Shown here: positions 7,247 to 8,530 of the stretch, one piece after another
Numbering within the stretch: position 1 is the first letter of the stretch
How the letters are laid out: each line of letters starts with the position of its first letter
DNA from: Flavobacteriia bacterium
GTDB lineage: Bacteria; Bacteroidota; Bacteroidia; Flavobacteriales; Flavobacteriaceae
Assembly (NCBI GenBank): GCA_003973375.1
Contig: QNYL01000052.1
Span: forward strand, 1-8,530
DNA length: 8,530 bases
Direction: 5' to 3'
Position numbers and translations under genes: made by a program
Notes under the pieces: generated by a model
What the model saw: only the letters and a program-made list of their open reading frames with translations
What the model was told of the DNA's origin: nothing
The model's database searches: none

Positions 7247-8530
7247 ATGAAACGAATTATCAATCTTCTTTTTTTATTATTCAGTATCAGCATCCTCGCT
7301 CAGCAAAAACCCAATATTGTTTGGGTGGTTTGTGAAGATATCAGCCCTACGCTGCCTATGTACGGCGACAATACCGCCAAAACTCCCGTATTGAGTAAAC
7401 TTGCCGAAGAAGGAATGGTTTACACCAATGCCTATGCAACCGTTGGCGTTTGTGCGCCCAGCAGATCGGCCATTATTACCGGAATGTACCCTACAAGTAT
7501 CGGCACCATGCATATGCGAACCGGAAAAGATGTATTTTCCTGGGGAAAAAGAGTATATGAAAGGGATATCAATATCAATGATATCAATGGCAAACCTATA
7601 CGCCAATACGCAACGGTTATACCGGATAATGTAAAATGTTTTCCGGAATACCTAAGGGCTAACGGATATTTCTGTACCAACAACGCCAAAACCGATTACC
7701 AGTTTGCCGCACCGATCTCAGCCTGGGATGAGAATGATGAAAAAGCGCACTGGAGAAACCGGCCCGACAAAAATCAACCCTTCTTTGCTGTGTTCAACTT
7801 CGGATCAACCCATGAAAGCAGAATATGGAAAAATGCAAAATTACCTCAAACGGTTGATCCAAAAACAGTACCTGTAAAACCTTATTTTCAGGATACAAAG
7901 ATTTCCCGAACCGATATTGCCAGACATTACAGCAATATTGAAATTATGGATAAAGAAGTGGGAGAAATCATCGCCCAGTTAAAAGAAGACGGATTGTATG
8001 ATAACACCATCATATTCTTTTATAGTGATCACGGAGGACCTCTGCCACGACAGAAAAGAGCGATCTATGATTCGGGGCTAAAAGTTCCTTTTATTGTAAA
8101 AGATATCAACGGAAAGACCCGGGGACGAACTGACCGGATGATCTCTTTTGTTGATCTGGCACCTACTATTTTAAGTCTGGCCCATATCAAACCGCCTTCT
8201 TATATTCAGGGAAAAGCCTTTTTAGGTGAGTATGCTCAGGCTCCCCGTGAGTTTATTTACGGCAGCTCCGATCGTTTTGATGAAATTACCGACAGGTTAA
8301 GAGCTGTTCGCGACAATCAGTTTCTGTATGTATGGAATTATTATCCTGAAAAGACAAAATATAAGGATATCGGATACAGAAAGCAGATGCCTATGATGAT
8401 AGAAATGCTTAAACTGAGAGATCAAAACAAACTGAATGATATCCAGAAACAATGGTTTGAAACAAAAACCTCTGAAGAACTCTACGATTGCAAAAGTGAT
8501 CCCGATAATATTAAAAATATTGTTGATGAC
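7247..8530 (+). CDS. Sulfatase resembling N-sulfoglucosamine sulfohydrolase (SGSH, probably S1_8-like), cut by right window edge
   Basis: The ATG at 7247 opens 428 codons without a stop up to the right edge; the C-terminus is missing, probably by several tens of residues. Residues 1-19 are a signal peptide ending ISILAQ with no lipobox, suggesting a periplasmic enzyme. The N-terminal strand reads NIVWVVCEDISP, with Glu30-Asp31 in place of the usual Asp-Asp pair. The signature is canonical, CAPSRSAIITG, with Cys69 as formylglycine precursor, followed by MYPTSIGTMHMRT. This arrangement recalls heparan N-sulfatase-like proteins (SGSH group, which I place near S1_8). Other landmarks are Lys148 in NAKTDY, His189 in STHES, and Asp261-His262 in YSDHGG. 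SGSH-like bacterial proteins are not all N-sulfatases, so the substrate should not be read as heparan; with a fucosidase nearby an O-sulfated algal or host glycan is equally possible. It lies 4 nt after the upstream sulfatase and is co-transcribed. Confidence 0.93.
   Translation, partial: MKRIINLLFLLFSISILAQQKPNIVWVVCEDISPTLPMYGDNTAKTPVLSKLAEEGMVYTNAYATVGVCAPSRSAIITGMYPTSIGTMHMRTGKDVFSWGKRVYERDININDINGKPIRQYATVIPDNVKCFPEYLRANGYFCTNNAKTDYQFAAPISAWDENDEKAHWRNRPDKNQPFFAVFNFGSTHESRIWKNAKLPQTVDPKTVPVKPYFQDTKISRTDIARHYSNIEIMDKEVGEIIAQLKEDGLYDNTIIFFYSDHGGPLPRQKRAIYDSGLKVPFIVKDINGKTRGRTDRMISFVDLAPTILSLAHIKPPSYIQGKAFLGEYAQAPREFIYGSSDRFDEITDRLRAVRDNQFLYVWNYYPEKTKYKDIGYRKQMPMMIEMLKLRDQNKLNDIQKQWFETKTSEELYDCKSDPDNIKNIVDD

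Noticed and set aside
7401..7689. Overlapping open frames on both strands within the start of the last sulfatase
   Set aside because: The plus-strand frame from 7247 carries a signal peptide, the full sulfatase signature and metal-binding residues; the other frames have no domain and are shadows of it.
1..8530. CRISPR arrays, tRNA or rRNA genes, insertion sequences, phage or att sites
   Set aside because: No regularly spaced repeats, tRNA-like foldings, transposase frames or terminal inverted repeats with target duplications were seen.

Overview
This window looks like part of a polysaccharide utilization locus (PUL) from a Bacteroidetes bacterium, most likely a Flavobacteriia member. The reasons are an AT-rich composition, a SusC-type TonB-dependent receptor, Bacteroidetes-style signal peptides ending in Ala-Gln, A-rich translation starts without clear Shine-Dalgarno sequences, and a cluster of secreted sulfatases with an alpha-L-fucosidase. 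The species cannot be determined from the sequence alone.

Layout, left to right: (1) 1-1901, minus strand: the N-terminal 633 codons of a SusC/RagA-family outer-membrane receptor, cut by the left window edge; a susD partner would be expected beyond that edge. (2) 1902-2258: a gene-free stretch holding an unusual G6/C7 inverted repeat upstream of the receptor gene and a strong hairpin with a U-tract that terminates the operon to its right. (3) 2259-5563, minus strand: a two-gene operon, transcribed fucosidase first, encoding a GH29 alpha-L-fucosidase with a C-terminal F5/8C-like domain and then, 2 nt downstream, a type I (S1) sulfatase with an N-terminal membrane anchor or signal. (4) 5564-5841: a divergent regulatory region with one candidate Bacteroidetes-type promoter facing each way, an imperfect palindrome and a 14-bp exact direct repeat. 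(5) 5842-8530, plus strand: a lipoprotein S1 sulfatase with a variant signature motif, followed 4 nt later by a second S1 sulfatase resembling N-sulfoglucosamine sulfohydrolase, cut by the right edge after 428 codons.

Inferred joint role: the sulfatases remove sulfate esters and the fucosidase releases alpha-linked fucose from a sulfated, fucose-containing glycan (an algal fucoidan-type polysaccharide or a sulfated host glycan), and the SusC transporter imports oligosaccharides. The three sulfatases differ in N-terminal targeting and in active-site signature, which suggests different positions or linkages and possibly different compartments. No sulfatase-maturating enzyme, endo-acting glycoside hydrolase, SusD or dedicated regulator is visible here. 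The gene families are familiar; the least explained parts are the variant sulfatase motif and the intergenic repeats.
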